From Puniceibacterium sp. IMCC21224 (GTDB lineage Bacteria > Pseudomonadota > Alphaproteobacteria > Rhodobacterales > Rhodobacteraceae): DNA of 64,000 bases. Position 1 is the first letter of the stretch, and each line of letters starts with the position of its first letter. The notes beneath the pieces were generated by a model that worked only from the letters and a program-made list of their open reading frames with translations, had not been told where the DNA came from and did no database searches. A program made the position numbers and the translations under genes. The DNA is taken from positions 62,001 through 126,000 of the forward strand of contig NZ_LDPY01000005.1 of assembly GCF_001038505.1 (NCBI RefSeq), in the 5' to 3' direction. This document shows, one piece after another, positions 34,709-43,809 of this stretch.

Positions 34709-35887
34709 ATGCGGACCTGGCTCCCCCTCTCGATGATCGGCCTTGCGCTGGCTGGTCCCAGCGTCGGGCCAGCGGTTGCCCAGGGCGTGCCGACTTTTGA
34801 TCTACGCCTTTTCGCAGAGCGGCAGGCAATCCTCGAGCAGACCGATCGCGACCTGGCGCTGCAGCAGGACCGGCTGACACGCGAGGAGGAGCTGGCCGAG
34901 ATCGAACGCCAGCAACTCGCCTCGCTAGAGGGGCTGATGGATGCGATGTCGCTCGGCTCGGGCGATGTGGCTGGCACCGTGGCTGGGCTGGAATCGGGGC
35001 AGGGGGTAGTGCAGGGATCTGTGGGCGACGTCGAAAGCGCGGCGGCCAGCCTCTATGCACCCGAGGACAACAACCCGGCCGCAGCCCGGATGTTCGGCGA
35101 TGCCCGGGAAGGGATCGAGGAGCTGATCATCCGCGCCGCGCGTCATACCCACGGCCTGCCCGGAGTGAGCCGCGCAGGACTGTCGCTGGTCCAGTGGCGC
35201 TGCCTTCTGCAGGCGCTGATCTGGCAGGAGAGCCGCTTCCAGATCGGGGCACGCTCTCCCGTTGGGGCATTTGGCCTCACGCAGATCATGCCCGGCACGG
35301 CGGGCGATCTCGGGATCTACCCGGCCTATTATGACGACCCCTGGCTGCAGGTCACCGGCGGCGCGCGGTACCTCGCGCAGATGCTGAACATGTTCGATGG
35401 CAACATCATCCACGCACTTGCGGCTTATAACGCGGGCCCAGGCAACGTGCAGGACTACGGCGGCGTCCCACCTTTCGCAGAAACCCAGCACTACGTCGTG
35501 GTGATCCCGCAGCAATACAACAGCTACCTTGCCGCCGTGGGCGGAATCGACGCGCTCGGCACCATCGACCCAGTGCTCCTCGCCAACGCGAGCTTCAGCC
35601 TCTCGGCCCATGGCGCAGGCGTCTATGGCGACTACTCATTGGTCTCGGTCCGCGCAGCTGCCTTGCGGGTGCAGGACATCATCACCCGCATCGGTGAGAC
35701 CGAAGACCTGCACGAGGCCATCGCACTCAACACTTACGCCCGGGCCGAGCTTGCCCGGCTGGTCGCGATCCGGACCCGGATCAAGGCCGCCCACACCCAG
35801 CCCCTCAGCGAGGAACAACTCGCCATGGCCGCCGCCCAAGCCGCCGAGCGGCAGTTCATGGATTTCACCTTGGAGAGTTTGCGATGA
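34709..35887 (+). CDS. Lytic transglycosylase embedded in VirB5-like terminal regions
   Basis: A 392-residue exported protein. A signal peptide ends AVAQ, and the mature protein starts GVPTFDLRLFAERQAILEQT with a heptad-rich helix. The SLT domain (about 150-270) has IWQESRFQIGARSPVGAFGL with the catalytic Glu, TQIMPGTAGDLGI and [12 protein letters not shown]. The C-terminal helix ends AAERQFMDFTLESL. The following VirB5 starts GVPTVD and ends AEERRYMDFTLPSL, so both ends look homologous to VirB5 with the hydrolase between. It is the second transglycosylase of the operon and overlaps virB5. Confidence 0.82.
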   Translation: MRTWLPLSMIGLALAGPSVGPAVAQGVPTFDLRLFAERQAILEQTDRDLALQQDRLTREEELAEIERQQLASLEGLMDAMSLGSGDVAGTVAGLESGQGVVQGSVGDVESAAASLYAPEDNNPAAARMFGDAREGIEELIIRAARHTHGLPGVSRAGLSLVQWRCLLQALIWQESRFQIGARSPVGAFGLTQIMPGTAGDLGIYPAYYDDPWLQVTGGARYLAQMLNMFDGNIIHALAAYNAGPGNVQDYGGVPPFAETQHYVVVIPQQYNSYLAAVGGIDALGTIDPVLLANASFSLSAHGAGVYGDYSLVSVRAAALRVQDIITRIGETEDLHEAIALNTYARAELARLVAIRTRIKAAHTQPLSEEQLAMAAAQAAERQFMDFTLESLR

Positions 35888-36681
35888 TCCGGCGCTTGCG
35901 CATTTCCCTCACCACCACCGCCGCGACCGTCGTGCTAGCCACCGCTCTTGCGGGTCCTGGCGCAGCACAGGGCGTGCCCACGGTCGACACCCAGAACATC
36001 GCCCAGGAAATCCGCCAGCTTCAGCAGATGCTGCAGGATTTCGGGATCCAGACCGATCTTCTGGACAATGCGCTGGCACAGCTCGACCTCCTGCAGCAGC
36101 AGTTCGATCAGCTCGAGGAGATGTATGCCTCGCTGACCGGGCCGCGCAGCATCCTCGGTCTCGCCATGGGCGGTGACCTCGACAATCTCCTGCAGGCCAA
36201 TTTCGAAGACATCCCCGATCTGATCCGAGGCATCCAGGCGGGCGACTGGTCGAGCCTGATCGGCCCCAACGCGGGGCCCCTGCGCACGCAGATGGAACAG
36301 GCGCTTGCCAGTGCTGGCTTCGACGAGGACTCGCTGCGCGAAATCGCCACCAGCGGCAATCCCGGCGCGGAAGGTGTCGCGACGCGGGCCACGACCGGTG
36401 CCGTGATGTCGGCGGCGGCCCAGAACAGCCACGCCGAGGCAGCGCAATCCCTCGAACGTGTCGAACAGCTTGTCGCGATGATCCCCGACATGGAGGACCT
36501 GAAGGCATCGATGGACCACAACACCCGCGTCACGGCGGAACTGGCCATCGCCATGACGCGGATGTGGGAACTTGAAGCCATCCAGACCCTCGGCGCAGGC
36601 AATGCGGGCGTGGTGGATGCCGCCACCGTCGCCGAAGAGCGCCGTTACATGGACTTCACCCTGCCGAGCCTCGCGCCATGA
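35884..36681 (+). CDS. virB5: VirB5/TrbJ-like minor pilin component
   Basis: A 265-residue exported protein. Signal peptide ending GAAQ; then helical, Gln/Leu-rich segments IAQEIRQLQQMLQDFGIQ and QLDLLQQQFDQLEEMYAS, as in VirB5/TrbJ. The C-terminal half carries MTRMWELEAIQTLGAGNAGV and ends YMDFTLPSL. VirB5 sits at the pilus tip. The start overlaps the previous stop as ATGA. Confidence 0.8.
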   Translation: MIRRLRISLTTTAATVVLATALAGPGAAQGVPTVDTQNIAQEIRQLQQMLQDFGIQTDLLDNALAQLDLLQQQFDQLEEMYASLTGPRSILGLAMGGDLDNLLQANFEDIPDLIRGIQAGDWSSLIGPNAGPLRTQMEQALASAGFDEDSLREIATSGNPGAEGVATRATTGAVMSAAAQNSHAEAAQSLERVEQLVAMIPDMEDLKASMDHNTRVTAELAIAMTRMWELEAIQTLGAGNAGVVDAATVAEERRYMDFTLPSLAP

Positions 36682-37355
36682 GCAAGGCCCCAGACATGAC
36701 AGCAGGTATGAGCACGCGAGAACTCGTCGAGGAGGAACTGATCCATGGCGCACTGCGCCGGGAACAGCTCTGGCGGATGATCGGCCTCGGCGGTGCAGGT
36801 TTCGGCGTTTTTGGCTGCCTGGCGGCCGCGGCCGTCGCTCTGATGGTCGAGACGCCCCCGCCCGTCGTCGTGCCCTATGACCCCGCGACCGGTCTCGCTC
36901 TGCCGAACGCCACGGTGGAAACGGTCTCGCTGGCGGAGCGTCCCGCCATTATCGAGGCGCAGATCTACCGCTACATCCTTGATCGCGAGGCCTACAACCA
37001 ACTCGATAACGACCTGCGCGTGCGCCGCGTGCTGGCGCAATCCACAGGGGCTGCCGAGGCCACCATGCGCGCCATGTGGACCTCCGGGCAGGACAGCTAT
37101 CCGCCGACGCGATATGGCCCCGCGGCAGAGATGGCTGTCGAGATCGCCTCGATCACGCTCATCGGGGACAACCGCGCGCAGGTGCGCCTCAGAAAGCGCC
37201 TGACCAGCCCGCAAGGTGCGCAGGACGGTTCCTTCACCGCCACGCTCATGTTTGCCTTCCAACCCGAACGGACCCGCACGATCGACGACGTCTGGCAAAA
37301 CCCCTTCGGCTTCACCGTCACCCAGTATGCCATCCGATCGGACCGTTCCGAATGA
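36678..37355 (+). CDS. virB8: VirB8-like protein
   Basis: A 225-residue bitopic inner membrane protein: cytoplasmic N-terminus, one membrane span (IGLGGAGFGVFGCLAAAAVA, about 35-55), and a periplasmic NTF2-like domain with IIEAQIYRYILDREAYNQLD and NPFGFTVTQYAI at the end. VirB8 nucleates channel assembly. Overlaps neighbours by ATGA at both ends. Confidence 0.87.
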   Translation: MSKAPDMTAGMSTRELVEEELIHGALRREQLWRMIGLGGAGFGVFGCLAAAAVALMVETPPPVVVPYDPATGLALPNATVETVSLAERPAIIEAQIYRYILDREAYNQLDNDLRVRRVLAQSTGAAEATMRAMWTSGQDSYPPTRYGPAAEMAVEIASITLIGDNRAQVRLRKRLTSPQGAQDGSFTATLMFAFQPERTRTIDDVWQNPFGFTVTQYAIRSDRSE

Positions 37356-38065
37356 CCTCTGTTCCCGTTCTTGCCCCTGTTCACGCCCTGCTGGTCGTCT
37401 GTGCCCTGGCGCTCACTTCACTCTCAGCTTCGGCTGAGACCACGCCGCGCCCCGGCGCCCATGACAACCGCGTCCGGATCGCGACCTGGACCGAGGGGCA
37501 GGTCTACCGGATCGTCACCACCCTGACCCGGGTCACCACCGTCGAATTCGGCGAGGGCGAGACCATCCGTTCGATCATCGCGGGCGACACCGTGGGCTTC
37601 CAATTCGATGGCGTTCCGGGCGGGCGCGCCTTTGCGATCAAGCCTGCGGCCTCGGGCGTCGCCACCAACATCACGGTCTACACGAACCGACGCTCCTACT
37701 ATTTCCACGTCGTCGAGGCGCGGGAGACCCCACATTATGTCGTGCAGTTCCGCTATCCCGAAAGCCGCATACAGCCAACCCGGGCGGTTGCCGCTGATGC
37801 GCCGAATGCGAACTACGCGGTTAGCGCAAGCGAGGAGTTCACACCGACGGCCGTCTGGGATGATGGCACCTTCACCTACTTCCGCTTTGCTCGGAACGCT
37901 CCTGTCCCCGCGATCTTCCGCTATGCGAACGGCGGCGAGCGGGCGGTGAACAGCACGGCGCTCGAGGACGGTGTCATCCGTGTCTCGGGCGTGGACCGCC
38001 AATGGGTCCTGCGCCTCGGCGAAGACGAGGTCTGTGTTCAGGATATGGGTGGGCCCACATCATGA
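37352..38065 (+). CDS. virB9: VirB9-like outer membrane channel protein
   Basis: A 237-residue exported protein. After a signal peptide ending SASA it shows ATWTEGQVYRIVTTLTRVTT and VEFGEGETIRSIIAGDTVGF, the N-terminal domain of VirB9/TrbG. The C-terminal domain includes NANYAVSA and PTAVWDDGTFTYFRFARNAP. The open frame extends far upstream, but the ATG at 37352 overlapping the virB8 stop gives the signal peptide. Confidence 0.9.
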   Translation: MTSVPVLAPVHALLVVCALALTSLSASAETTPRPGAHDNRVRIATWTEGQVYRIVTTLTRVTTVEFGEGETIRSIIAGDTVGFQFDGVPGGRAFAIKPAASGVATNITVYTNRRSYYFHVVEARETPHYVVQFRYPESRIQPTRAVAADAPNANYAVSASEEFTPTAVWDDGTFTYFRFARNAPVPAIFRYANGGERAVNSTALEDGVIRVSGVDRQWVLRLGEDEVCVQDMGGPTS

Positions 38066-39387
38066 GCCAGGACACCGAAGACCTGGCCGCGCGCCTGGCG
38101 GCGCTTGAAGCAACGGGCGACAAGAAGCGCGGTGCAGCACGTCCCTCCCCGATAGCCGCCATTCTCGGCGTGGCCGGGATCGTGGCTGTTGGCGGTTTGG
38201 CTTGGGCCGTCTTGCAACCGTCGCCGGAAGCCCCACTGCCGACCGCTGCCCCGGAAGAATTCCAGACCACGGGATCAGGCTTCGGCGATCTCGCCCCCAT
38301 GCCGATGGCCGATCCTGCACCGCCGCCGACGGCCGAGACCAGCCCCACCGCGTCGGAACTTGCGTTGATGGAAAGCCTCGCGACGCTACGCGCGGAACTC
38401 GAAGACCTGCGCGCGCGGCCCGTCGAGGCATCGGATAGCGGGGCAGAACAGGCCATCGCTGATCTGACAGCGCAAATCGCGGCACTGCAGACCGCCTCGA
38501 CCGAGGCGCAGCGCGCGCTCGAACGGCAGTTGACCGAACGCGATCGCGAGCTCGACCAGCTGCGCATGGACCTCGAGGTCGCGCGGCTGACCCCGCCTGA
38601 GCCGACTGACCTCGGCCCGAACGAGGAGGAGTTGCGGCTCGCGGAACTCGAACGCCGCCGCATCGCCGAAGCGGAGGCCCGGGCCGAACGAATCGCGTCG
38701 CCCATGATCGCGTTTTCCGGGATGGGGGCAGGGACCGACCGGGAGAACAGCCTCGAGGCCGCGCGCTTGAATGAAGACGAAGCCTTCGTGCGCGCGGGTG
38801 CCAGACCCGCCCCGGTGACGCGGGCCGAGGTGATCGTGAACCCCGGCAACACCGTCGTGCAAGGCACGATGATTCAGGCCGTGACCGAGACGGCGCTCGA
38901 CAGCACGCTGCCTGGAGCGATCCGCGCCATCGTCTCAGAGGACGTCCATTCTTTCGATGGCACGCGTGTCCTGATCCCGCGCGGCGCGCGTCTCGTAGGG
39001 CGCTATCGCTCCGATGTGGCGCTCGCGCAGTCGCGGGTCATGGTGGCCTGGGACCGCATCATCCTACCCGACAACCAGACAGTCGAGATCAGCGCCTTTG
39101 GTGGCGACGAGCTCGGCCGCACCGGCACCACCGGCTTTGTCGACACCCGCTTTGCGCAGCGCTTCGGTTCGGCCGCGCTGATCTCGCTGATCGGGGCCTT
39201 GCCCGCAGCCGCCGCTGGACAGATCGATGATGAGGCTGCGGCCGACATCCCGAGCGACGTCGGCACGGACCTGCGCGACAGCACCCAAAGCGTCATGCAG
39301 GACTATCTGGCGATCCGCCCCGTGATCCATGTCGATCAGGGCACGCGGATCACGGTCATGGTCGACCGCGATCTGGAGATCTTCTGA
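38062..39387 (+). CDS. virB10: VirB10-like channel protein
   Basis: A 441-residue protein that spans both membranes. An N-terminal cytoplasmic part is followed by a membrane span (AAILGVAGIVAVGGLAWAVL), a Pro/Ala-rich and coiled-coil linker (about 60-220), and the VirB10 core domain starting VTETALDSTLPGAIRAIVSE, with DGTRVLIPRGARLVGRY and VMVAWDRIILPDNQTVEI. The C-terminus VHVDQ-like segment VIHVDQGTRITVMVDRDLE is typical. ATG at 38062 chosen by overlap with virB9. Confidence 0.92.
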   Translation: MSQDTEDLAARLAALEATGDKKRGAARPSPIAAILGVAGIVAVGGLAWAVLQPSPEAPLPTAAPEEFQTTGSGFGDLAPMPMADPAPPPTAETSPTASELALMESLATLRAELEDLRARPVEASDSGAEQAIADLTAQIAALQTASTEAQRALERQLTERDRELDQLRMDLEVARLTPPEPTDLGPNEEELRLAELERRRIAEAEARAERIASPMIAFSGMGAGTDRENSLEAARLNEDEAFVRAGARPAPVTRAEVIVNPGNTVVQGTMIQAVTETALDSTLPGAIRAIVSEDVHSFDGTRVLIPRGARLVGRYRSDVALAQSRVMVAWDRIILPDNQTVEISAFGGDELGRTGTTGFVDTRFAQRFGSAALISLIGALPAAAAGQIDDEAAADIPSDVGTDLRDSTQSVMQDYLAIRPVIHVDQGTRITVMVDRDLEIF

Positions 39388-39388
39388 C

Positions 39389-40423
39389 ATGGCCGCAAGC
39401 TATCTCGAAGCCTCGCTCGACCGGCTGGGCGCGCACGTGCAACGCGACGACACGATCGAGATCTGCATCAACCCCGACGGGAAGGTCTGGGGCGAATTCG
39501 AGGGCGATCATTTCATGCGAGGTCTCGGCAACCCGCTTACCCAGACCGAGATCAAGGACCTCGGCAACCAGATCGCCTCGGCCGCCTCAACCACGCTCAG
39601 CACCAAGAAGCCCATCGTCTCGGTCTCGATCCTCTATCGGGATCGTCCGATCCGGGCGCAGGTGATCCAGCCCCCGGCCGTCGAGGGTGGGTTTTCCATA
39701 TCGCTGCGGTTCTTCTCTTCCCTGCCTCTGGAGGCCATCAAGCTCGGGTTCCTCTATGGCAAGGAGCGTAGCCTTGAAGGCCTGCGCCGCGAACGGAACG
39801 CCGCCTTGCGCGATGTGGTGGCCTCCGGCGACATCGACGCCGCCTTGCGGTTCTGCGTCGAGAACAAGCTCAACATGATCGTCTCGGGGGGCACGTCGAC
39901 CGGCAAGACCGTCGCGGCGCGCAAGATCCTCTCGCTGATCCCGCCCGAAGAGCGGATCATCACCATCGAGGAGGCGGCGGAGCTGCGCCCCGAACAGCCA
40001 AACGCCGTAACCCTGATTGCCGACCGCGACACCGAGGCCCGCAGCGCCGACGTGCTTCTGGCCTCGACCCTGCGGATGCGGCCTGATCGGATCGTGCTGG
40101 GCGAGGTCCGTGGTCGCGAGGCCATGACCTTCCTTGAGGCGATCAACACCGGCCATGGCGGCTCGCTCACCACGCTGCATGCCGAGACCCCACAGCTGGC
40201 CGTCCGCCGACTCGCCATCGCAGCCCTCAAGACTGACGTGCCCATGACCTATGCCGACATGGTCGACTACATCGAGGGCTCCATCGACGTGGTCATCCAG
40301 GCCGGTCGCCATGACGGCGCCCGCGGCATCACCGAGTTCTTCCTGCCGGGGCAGGCAAGACATCCAGACCAGAACACCGGTCCAGCCGGGGGTGCCGAGC
40401 GCCCCACGGTCGCGGCCGAATGA
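39389..40423 (+). CDS. virB11: VirB11-family ATPase
   Basis: A 344-residue hexameric traffic ATPase. Walker A is IVSGGTSTGKTVAARKIL (near 170), the Asp box IITIEEAAELR, Walker B-like RMRPDRIVLGEVRGREAMTF and His-box INTGHGGSLTTLHAETP. It switches the system between pilus assembly and DNA transfer. It starts one base after the virB10 stop. Confidence 0.92.
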   Translation: MAASYLEASLDRLGAHVQRDDTIEICINPDGKVWGEFEGDHFMRGLGNPLTQTEIKDLGNQIASAASTTLSTKKPIVSVSILYRDRPIRAQVIQPPAVEGGFSISLRFFSSLPLEAIKLGFLYGKERSLEGLRRERNAALRDVVASGDIDAALRFCVENKLNMIVSGGTSTGKTVAARKILSLIPPEERIITIEEAAELRPEQPNAVTLIADRDTEARSADVLLASTLRMRPDRIVLGEVRGREAMTFLEAINTGHGGSLTTLHAETPQLAVRRLAIAALKTDVPMTYADMVDYIEGSIDVVIQAGRHDGARGITEFFLPGQARHPDQNTGPAGGAERPTVAAE

Positions 40424-40440
40424 ACCGAAAGGAAACCCCC

Positions 40441-40860
40441 ATGCGCAAGACCACCCTCGCCGCCGCTGTCACCCTGCTGGCCGCGCCCCTCGCGGCCCAG
40501 ACCGCGCCTCAGGTGACGAACGATCTCACCGTGACCATGTCGCCCCAGCAATACCGGATCTGCAACGACCGGCTTGCTCGCCCGACCTGGATGGACGAGA
40601 TTCACCCGCGTGAGGCCTACAAGGCACTGACGTTGATGCGGCTCTACGAGCTGCGGTCATGGGAGGCGATCAAGGAAACTGGCGACTGCGGCTGTGATGT
40701 CCGCTTCCCGTCATGGGATGCAGCCTCGGCCGAATACGAGGAACGGTTCGCGACAAGCACGCAGGCAGAGCACACTCAGACCCAATTGGCCCTCCGCAAC
40801 GAACAGAACCAGATCGCCCGCGACGTCCAGGATTTCTGCGAAGCTCAGGGCAACTGGTAA
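40441..40860 (+). CDS. Exported protein between virB11 and virB6
   Basis: A 139-residue protein with a signal peptide (MRKTTLAAAVTLLAAPLAAQ). The mature chain has YRICNDRLARPTWMDEIHPR, GDCGCDVRFPSWDAASAEYE and a C-terminal helix ending VQDFCEAQGNW; four cysteines suggest disulphides. GAAAGGAAA precedes the ATG at 40441. Its place inside the operon, overlapping virB6, implies a role in the transfer apparatus, but no family is recognised. Confidence 0.65.
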   Translation: MRKTTLAAAVTLLAAPLAAQTAPQVTNDLTVTMSPQQYRICNDRLARPTWMDEIHPREAYKALTLMRLYELRSWEAIKETGDCGCDVRFPSWDAASAEYEERFATSTQAEHTQTQLALRNEQNQIARDVQDFCEAQGNW

Positions 40861-41885
40861 TGAGCATCGTCAGCTGGATGGTCGGAACCGCCGACGGCTT
40901 CCTTGCCGATGCCGCCGAGTCCCAGTTCGGGGCTGTGGCGAGCAATACCGGCACGATCGTCCTGCTGATGGTCACGCTTTCGCTGATCGGCGTTTGCATC
41001 AACATGGCCTTCCAGTTCCGAAGCATGGATGGGGCCAGCTTCTTCTGGTACTTGATAAAGCTGATGTTGATAGGGCTCTTTGCCTTCAACTGGGCCAACT
41101 TCAACGCGGTCGCCAATGCTGTTATCGGTGGGCTCGACTACGTTGCCGGGGCTCTGATCTCCTCGGTTGGCGGCGGCGGGGCAGGGGCCACCTACTTCGC
41201 GGGCGAATTCGACCGGCTGATCACCGAGTTCAGCCAATACCTGAACGCGATCGGCAACAACCTGAACTGGATGACCGGCGCGATCCTGGGCGGGATCGGC
41301 CTTGTCATGTTGAGCCTGCTCGGCTTCATGACGGGCATCGTCCTCATCTTCGCCAAGATGATGCTGACCCTGATGCTCGGCCTCGCTCCGATCATGATCG
41401 CTTTGTCGCTGTTCGATGCGACCAAGGATTTCTTTCACAGGTGGGTCTCGACGACGATCAGCTACGCCTTCTACCCCATCGTCATCGCCGCCATGTTCTC
41501 GACCGTCGTCGGCATGGCGAATTCGCTGCTGGCCCAGCTCGGTGATCCGAACTCCGCGACCAACATCGGTTCGCTCGTGCCATTCTTCGTGATGGTATTC
41601 CTGGCGAAGGGTTTTGTCGCGGCGACTCCCCTGATCGTGCGGGGGATTTCGGGGAACCTTATGGTGGCCGCGGCACCCGCTATCGTCAGCGGCTCCGCAG
41701 GGGTCCTGCGGGGCTTGGTGAACACCTCAGGTGTGCAAGGAAGAGCTAGGATCGGTGCGCTCACGACGGGCGAAGCGATCGGCCGAGGGGCGGTGCAAGC
41801 TCCCGCCGCCGTGCGAAGCGCTGCGGCCACCGCAAGCGCGCAGGTGGTCAGGATGGCGGAGAGGGCGAAGCGGTTGGGTGGGTGA
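40860..41885 (+). CDS. virB6: VirB6/TrbL-family inner membrane channel protein
   Basis: A 341-residue polytopic membrane protein. Hydrophobic spans include NTGTIVLLMVTLSLIGVCIN, FFWYLIKLMLIGLFAFNWAN and a long central block with MLSLLGFMTGIVLIFAKMML and TLMLGLAPIMIALSLFDATK, the TrbL/VirB6 core. The start overlaps the previous stop as TAATG. It is the last virB gene before the metal cargo. Confidence 0.9.
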   Translation: MSIVSWMVGTADGFLADAAESQFGAVASNTGTIVLLMVTLSLIGVCINMAFQFRSMDGASFFWYLIKLMLIGLFAFNWANFNAVANAVIGGLDYVAGALISSVGGGGAGATYFAGEFDRLITEFSQYLNAIGNNLNWMTGAILGGIGLVMLSLLGFMTGIVLIFAKMMLTLMLGLAPIMIALSLFDATKDFFHRWVSTTISYAFYPIVIAAMFSTVVGMANSLLAQLGDPNSATNIGSLVPFFVMVFLAKGFVAATPLIVRGISGNLMVAAAPAIVSGSAGVLRGLVNTSGVQGRARIGALTTGEAIGRGAVQAPAAVRSAAATASAQVVRMAERAKRLGG

Positions 41886-41894
41886 AGCCGGAAG

Positions 41895-41929
41895 CGATCG
41901 GCGGCGCGCCGAAGACGCGCCGCCGATCG
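41895..41929. terminator. Strong hairpin terminating the virB operon
   Basis: Perfect 14-base GC-rich arms (41895-41908, 41916-41929) with a 7-base loop, between the convergent virB6 and metal-cargo genes. It marks the border of the cargo block. No T-run follows. Confidence 0.65.
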
Positions 41930-41938
41930 TGGAAGAGT

Positions 41939-42571
41939 TCAGTTTGCGTTGCGAAACTCGGCGTATTCGCCACGGAGCTGAACGGTCACGGTGGCGGCCT
42001 CGCTGTCGCGGTTGCGCCAGAACCAGCCGTGCTCGCCGTCGAATGCGGCTACGATCTCGCCTTCGTCCCCCGTCGAGCCACGGCCTCGTTCGTAGGTAAC
42101 CGATTGGCCACCACCATGGCCGTGCAAGTCGAAGTTGATCCGTCCGCCTTCGACCAGCACGCGGTATTGCGCGGTCTGTCCCTCGGTCATTACGAGTTTC
42201 CATTCCGCAGTGTCGCCGGGCGCCAGCGTGAAGCTTGTCTCGTCGCGCCACACCTCCGCATCCTGAGCGTGGGCCGCCCCCACGAACAGGCCGAAGATAT
42301 CGTCGAGCAGGCTCGAGGACTGGTCGCCTCCGGCAGCCTCGAGGTCCAGCAACCGGTCCGCCTCCGCTTCTTCCGCAAGCTGGGTTTTGATCTCGCCCAT
42401 TTCGGTCAAGCCCAGAATGCTGCCCACGCCTGTCGGGTCCGTGCCATATTCAGCGGGCAGATACACCATCAGGCCAATGACCACCGCCCCGATGCCAGCG
42501 ATGATCGTCGAGCGGCGCAGTTGAGCCGGTGTTGGCAGGTCTTCGATGTTGGGTTTCGGTGCGTTGTGCAT
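41939..42571 (-). CDS. Membrane-anchored periplasmic protein linked to HupE-like gene
   Basis: A 210-residue protein with one N-terminal membrane span (STIIAGIGAVVIGLMVYLPA, about 21-40). A periplasmic part ends in a beta-rich domain: LAPGDTAEWKLVMTEGQTAQ, GRINFDLHGHGGGQSVTYER and GEHGWFWRNRDSEAATVTVQ. It contains the histidine cluster DLHGHGGG. It is encoded 11 bases after the HupE/UreJ-like gene, so they probably act together in metal uptake or homeostasis. Family not named with confidence. Confidence 0.6.
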   Translation of the reverse strand: MHNAPKPNIEDLPTPAQLRRSTIIAGIGAVVIGLMVYLPAEYGTDPTGVGSILGLTEMGEIKTQLAEEAEADRLLDLEAAGGDQSSSLLDDIFGLFVGAAHAQDAEVWRDETSFTLAPGDTAEWKLVMTEGQTAQYRVLVEGGRINFDLHGHGGGQSVTYERGRGSTGDEGEIVAAFDGEHGWFWRNRDSEAATVTVQLRGEYAEFRNAN

Positions 42572-42582
42572 TGTTCTTTCCT

Positions 42583-43311
42583 TTATGTGCTGGCGATGAA
42601 TCCGGCGATCTGCTGATAGGTCAGCAAGACGCCAAGAAGAACCATGATGATGTTTGCATAGGTTGCCTGGGTCATGAACTTCGGGCTCCTGCGCCAGTAG
42701 CCCATGACAATCAGGATCACGAACAGCGCGAGAAGTTGCCCGACTTCGACGCCCACGTTGAAAGCCAGAAGGTTGGCCAAGAGCCCGTCTTCCGCGATCT
42801 CGTATTCGAGGATCTTGGTTGCGAGCCCGGTGCCGTGAAACAGCCCGAAAATCAGCGTCGCGGCCTTGGTGTTGGGCTGGAACCCGAACCAGCGCTGGTA
42901 AACCCCGAGGTTATCGAGCGCCTTGTAGACTACCGACAGGCCGATGATGGCGTCGATGATGTAGGCATTGATGCCCCAGCCGAACCAGACGCCCGCCAGC
43001 ATCGTGACCGAGTGGCCAATGGCGAAAATGCTGACGTAGATGGCCACGTCCTTCATCCGGTAGAGGAAGAAGACGACGCCAAGCAGGAACAGGATGTGGT
43101 CGTATCCCGTCACCATGTGCTTGGCGCCGAGATATATGAAGGGGATGATGTGCACCCCCCAGATTTCCTGGATGTAGCCCGCGTCACCTTCGGTGACGTT
43201 GTGGGCGAGCACCTGCGCCACGCTGGATGCGTAGAGCGCGAGCACTGCAATGGTCAGGGCGACCGCGCGGCGCGATGCCAGCGCGCGCAAGCCCCAATAG
43301 CCTGAAGTCAT
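42583..43311 (-). CDS. HupE/UreJ-like membrane protein
   Basis: A 242-residue polytopic protein. The signature GYDHILFLLGVVFFLYRMKD, then FAIGHSVTMLAGVWFG and LIFGLFHGTGLATKILEYEI, matches HupE/UreJ-type permeases, in which conserved His residues bind nickel or cobalt. An N-terminal signal-like helix comes first. In this cargo it may import or balance nickel, next to a NreA/NreB-like export system. Confidence 0.8.
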   Translation of the reverse strand: MTSGYWGLRALASRRAVALTIAVLALYASSVAQVLAHNVTEGDAGYIQEIWGVHIIPFIYLGAKHMVTGYDHILFLLGVVFFLYRMKDVAIYVSIFAIGHSVTMLAGVWFGWGINAYIIDAIIGLSVVYKALDNLGVYQRWFGFQPNTKAATLIFGLFHGTGLATKILEYEIAEDGLLANLLAFNVGVEVGQLLALFVILIVMGYWRRSPKFMTQATYANIIMVLLGVLLTYQQIAGFIAST

Positions 43312-43369
43312 GAATAGATCTCCGTTGTGCTGTTAAAGGATCGGTATGCCGCGCGATGCGCGATGCCGA

Positions 43370-43723
43370 TCAGGCACGTGGAGGGCGTTCGATCCGGAAG
43401 GTGCGGTGGGGGCCGTCCGGCGAGGTCCGGAGCCGCCACGCATCCCTTTGCGCAAAGACCAGTTGGCCCCCGTGACCCAGCGACAGGAATGCCTGGCTGT
43501 GATCGTGGTCGGCGGCCTCGTGGCTGTGACCGTGCATGGCCCAGTAGAGATCTTCCTCGAACCCATGCGAATGGCCGTGGTCGGCGATCATCTCCAGATG
43601 ATCCTGGATCGTCTCGAAGACAGTCGGCGCATGGGTTGCGGCCGGCATGACGGACCAGACCACCAGCGACAGGCACAGAAGCGTCGCAAACGCATTTCGT
43701 CCGTATGTCCGCAGAAGTGCCAT
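43370..43723 (-). CDS. Histidine-rich exported protein
   Basis: A 117-residue protein with a signal-like N-terminus (NAFATLLCLSLVVWSVMPAA) and a short mature region dense in His: MIADHGHSHGFEED, WAMHGHSHEAADHDHSQAFL. Such proteins bind divalent metals in the periplasm. The frame also opens at 43765; the ATG at 43723 gives the better signal peptide. It is divergent from the metal sensor gene and shares its operator region. Confidence 0.65.
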   Translation of the reverse strand: MALLRTYGRNAFATLLCLSLVVWSVMPAATHAPTVFETIQDHLEMIADHGHSHGFEEDLYWAMHGHSHEAADHDHSQAFLSLGHGGQLVFAQRDAWRLRTSPDGPHRTFRIERPPRA

Positions 43724-43779
43724 CGATCTTGCCTGTCCGCCCGCTCGTCGTCGCGGCCCATTCATGGAGCCATCTTGTT

Positions 43780-43800
43780 CTATCCCCCTGGGGAGGATAG
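43780..43800. promoter_or_regulatory. Probable metal-sensor operator
   Basis: CTATCC and GGATAG arms flank a CCCTGGGGA core (43780-43800), directly ahead of the sensor gene and between it and the divergent His-rich gene. A G/C tract framed by an AT-containing inverted repeat is the site type used by CsoR/RcnR-family sensors. Confidence 0.6.
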
Positions 43801-43809
43801 CGTCTTTCT

